From NCBI GenBank assembly GCA_036501345.1, contig DASYAN010000373.1:1-32808 (forward strand): 32,808 bases of DNA, in the 5' to 3' direction. Shown one piece after another: positions 31,393 to 32,808 of the stretch. Both the position numbers and the translations under genes were made by a program. How positions within the stretch are numbered: position 1 is the stretch's first letter; every line of letters starts with the position of its first letter. Below the pieces are notes generated by a model, which was not told where the DNA came from, ran no database searches, and saw only the letters and a program-made list of their open reading frames with translations. Source of the stretch: DASYAN01 sp036501345 (GTDB taxonomy: Bacteria > Chloroflexota > Ktedonobacteria > Ktedonobacterales > Ktedonobacteraceae).

Positions 31393-31439
31393 ACTGCTTT
31401 ACACACAGTAGGTCTGGGGTTCGAATCCCTAGTCGCCCA
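31393..31439 (+). tRNA. 3' fragment of tRNA-Val(UAC), likely attachment-site remnant
   Basis: From position 27 of a tRNA onward the fold is readable: anticodon arm ACTGC-TTTACAC-ACAGT (anticodon TAC, one C-A mismatch), variable AGGTC, T-arm TGGGG-TTCGAAT-CCCTA, acceptor strand GTCGCCC and A73. The 5' half (acceptor strand GGGCGAC and D-arm) is missing upstream. Such 3' tRNA halves are usually left by integrases that use a tRNA gene as attachment site. No CCA is encoded. Confidence 0.75.
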
Positions 31440-31487
31440 TCAAGAACCCGCTTGGGAAGGCCGTTCAGGCCATATAAGGAGAAAGCC

Positions 31488-31508
31488 ATGAAGCGATTGC
31501 AGTCATAG
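31488..31508 (+). pseudogene. Vestigial gene start (6 codons) with optimal ribosome site
   Basis: AAGGAG (31476-31481), 6 nt, then ATG AAG CGA TTG CAG TCA TAG. A ribosome site this good before a six-codon frame suggests that the rest of the gene was lost when the neighbouring segment came in, or that it is a leader peptide. Confidence 0.25.
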
Positions 31509-31515
31509 CCTCAAC

Positions 31516-32286
31516 TCAAAACGTTCCATACGACCGTCGTTCAATGGATGCAATAGCTGTCTTCACTTGTTCAGTAAGTGACTGCAGAAACCTATCCTCA
31601 CTCCCCCCAACCATCCCCAAAATCTGATGATAGCATTTGGGGTTCGAAGACCAGCCATCGAGTGTAGGAATGTGTTGCTTTACAATTTCATGTGCGACGC
31701 TTGCGTATCCAGCCATCATCATAGAAAAATGGTTACCCTCTTTAAGTTCATTAGATAGGTCAAGCTTATTAGATAATACATGTGAGAGTAGATCTCGTTG
31801 CGGCTCTGGCAAGCGTGCAATTTTCGCATAGTGTTGGCATGCGCGAATAAATTCCTCTGAGTCATTTGTGAGGTTAATACCTGCCTCACGTATCCATCCA
31901 GGAGCACCCATTTCCTCTCCTCTCTTGTAAAATGTCAAAAAATTAGGATCTGTAACTATTACCGATAGATATTCATCACGCCGATATTTGTTAATATATC
32001 CTCTATCATACTCCCAATGTGTCTTTTTCCTTAACGTGCCACGAGCAACATCTGAAACATCGTAAGGTACTTCTCTGTCAGGTACTTCTCTGTCAGGTAC
32101 TTCTCTATTTATACTAGCAGTTACCTGTTCTGCCATACTCCTAACCATACTCAGTGCTTCATTCGGTATCCATGGGCGAGAGCTTCCTGTGCCGCGTTGC
32201 TCTGCACACCATGTGCCTGAACGTCGTCCTGTATTTACATCCTCTTTACTCTCCTGCAATCCTTCTATGTGCTCGCTATCTCTCAT
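31516..32286 (-). CDS. Hypothetical protein with REVPD tandem repeat
   Basis: 256 residues, start at 32286 with AAGGAG 7 nt upstream, so it is well supported as a gene. No family is recognised. Residues 61-75 are three copies of REVP(D/Y), encoded by a 15-bp tandem repeat. The N-terminal third is polar and Ser/Gly/Arg-rich (disordered), the rest a globular helical part with WEYDRGYINKYRRDEYLSVI, conserved-looking aromatic residues, and HFSMMMAGYASVAHEIVKQH. No signal peptide or membrane helix. It lies next to the tRNA-Val fragment, so it may be cargo of an integrated element. Confidence 0.65.
   Translation of the reverse strand: MRDSEHIEGLQESKEDVNTGRRSGTWCAEQRGTGSSRPWIPNEALSMVRSMAEQVTASINREVPDREVPDREVPYDVSDVARGTLRKKTHWEYDRGYINKYRRDEYLSVIVTDPNFLTFYKRGEEMGAPGWIREAGINLTNDSEEFIRACQHYAKIARLPEPQRDLLSHVLSNKLDLSNELKEGNHFSMMMAGYASVAHEIVKQHIPTLDGWSSNPKCYHQILGMVGGSEDRFLQSLTEQVKTAIASIERRSYGTF
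32065..32106 (-). repeat. 15-bp tandem repeat, 2.8 copies, within coding sequence
   Basis: AGGTACTTCTCTGTC at 32065-32079 and 32080-32094, then 12 bp more to 32106. The unit is a multiple of three, so copy number can change without a frameshift; it encodes REVPD. Confidence 0.85.
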
Positions 32287-32678
32287 GCTCTTTCTCCTTC
32301 TCTCATGGAAACTTAGAGGCTGCGTGAAAAGGCTTCAGAATTGGCATCTGAAACTACCCTAGAAGCTAGTCTGAAATACTTTGCACACAGTCTCTAAGGG
32401 ATGACTGAAAAATAAGTTGCGATATTCTGCGAGTTGCCATGACCATCAAAATCCCAAGTTAAATTTCAGTCATTGCTAATATTACGAAAAAGGACGTTTC
32501 AGTTAGAAATAGACTCTATTCCGATTGGCGTTTTGTCTGCACGAGAAGCTTCCGTCTCTAAGCTCGTTTTCCCTGAACCGGGATAAAGTCTAATGTCCTT
32601 CCACAACTGGTCTCCTTGACTAAGTATATCTAATGAAAAGCCATTTCTCTAGAGACAAAGGGGACATCTCAATACTGT
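32287..32678. other. Intergenic region with small inverted-repeat element
   Basis: No gene is seen. It holds the 73-bp element at 32401-32473. Confidence 0.4.
32401..32473. repeat. 73-bp element with 19-bp imperfect terminal inverted repeats
   Basis: ATGACTGAAA (32401-32410) and TTTCAGTCAT (32464-32473) are perfect, and the match extends inward to 16 of 19 positions. No target duplication is evident. It could be a tiny MITE or a hairpin terminator. Confidence 0.45.
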
Positions 32679-32808
32679 TCAATTAAGAAGAATGGGTCGA
32701 CGTGAGTCTTTGTCGAGCAAAGCAATAATGTGGTAAAAGTCCAGATCAAGTTCCAAAGGAGGTGGATGTAAATGCTCAGGTTTCTTACGCTCATAGCGCG
32801 AGCGGACG
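32679..32808 (-). pseudogene. Partial frame at right edge, AsnC/Lrp-like, early stop
   Basis: The minus-strand frame is open from the right edge and ends at a TGA at 32681-32679. It reads ...SRYERKKPEHLHPPPLELD then LDFYHIIALLDKDSRRPI, close to the start of Lrp/AsnC regulators (L-D-x-x-D-x-x-I-I-x-L-L-x-x-D-x-R), and stops after RRPILLN where the helix-turn-helix should begin. If correct this is a broken regulator gene; the part beyond the window is unseen, so another identity is possible. Confidence 0.35.

Overview
The window looks like chromosomal DNA of a filamentous, spore-forming Chloroflexota of the Ktedonobacter type. This is inferred from gene content (a serine/threonine kinase fused to a WD40 propeller, an ECF sigma factor with a one-TM partner, a B12-dependent mutase subunit with MeaB, IS605-type TnpB), moderate GC and gene style; no rRNA or complete tRNA is present to prove it. 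No intact phage, plasmid origin or CRISPR array is seen.

Layout. 1-302: start of a sorbosone/glucose dehydrogenase-like gene running off the left edge. 303-2141: FTR1 iron permease behind a promoter covered by two identical-arm palindromes. 2142-4560: TauD-type dioxygenase and a tiny helical protein, separated by long hairpin-rich spacers. 4560-6340: small membrane protein, a groES remnant between a consensus promoter and a perfect terminator, and a DoxX protein. 6579-9095: proline synthesis operon proC-rocD under a T-box riboswitch with a proline (CCC) specifier. 9305-11129: ECF sigma factor and membrane partner. 11425-13471: small XRE regulator and a divergent Fic-like protein with a long helical N-terminus. 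13730-17318: FAD monooxygenase convergent with a Ser/Thr kinase-WD40 protein. 17491-20678: HEPN protein overlapping a very large dual ATPase (KGGVGR ParA-like domain plus Sll1717-like P-loop ATPase). 20967-24275: tyrosine catabolism operon hpd-fumarylacetoacetase-hmgA. 24255-25276: an internally deleted tnpB element. 25506-31049: leftward genes for RNase III, an orphan N6-adenine methyltransferase, the B12 subunit of methylmalonyl-CoA mutase, MeaB, and a membrane glycosyltransferase. 31393-32808: a 3' tRNA-Val fragment, an orphan gene with a codon-level tandem repeat, a small inverted-repeat element and a broken reading frame at the right edge.

How they work together. hpd, the fumarylacetoacetase-family gene and hmgA supply consecutive steps of the homogentisate route from 4-hydroxyphenylpyruvate. 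RocD makes glutamate semialdehyde from ornithine, which cyclises to P5C and is reduced by ProC, so the T-box on this operon closes a feedback loop on uncharged tRNA-Pro. The best candidate for an undescribed system is the HEPN plus dual ATPase pair (possibly with the adjacent kinase-WD40 gene). The architecture suggests an NTP-dependent conflict/defence module, but that role is inference. Several remnants (groES 5' end, tRNA-Val 3' half, solo IS end, broken tnpB, phased 11-bp repeats) mark the window as a place of repeated insertion and decay.
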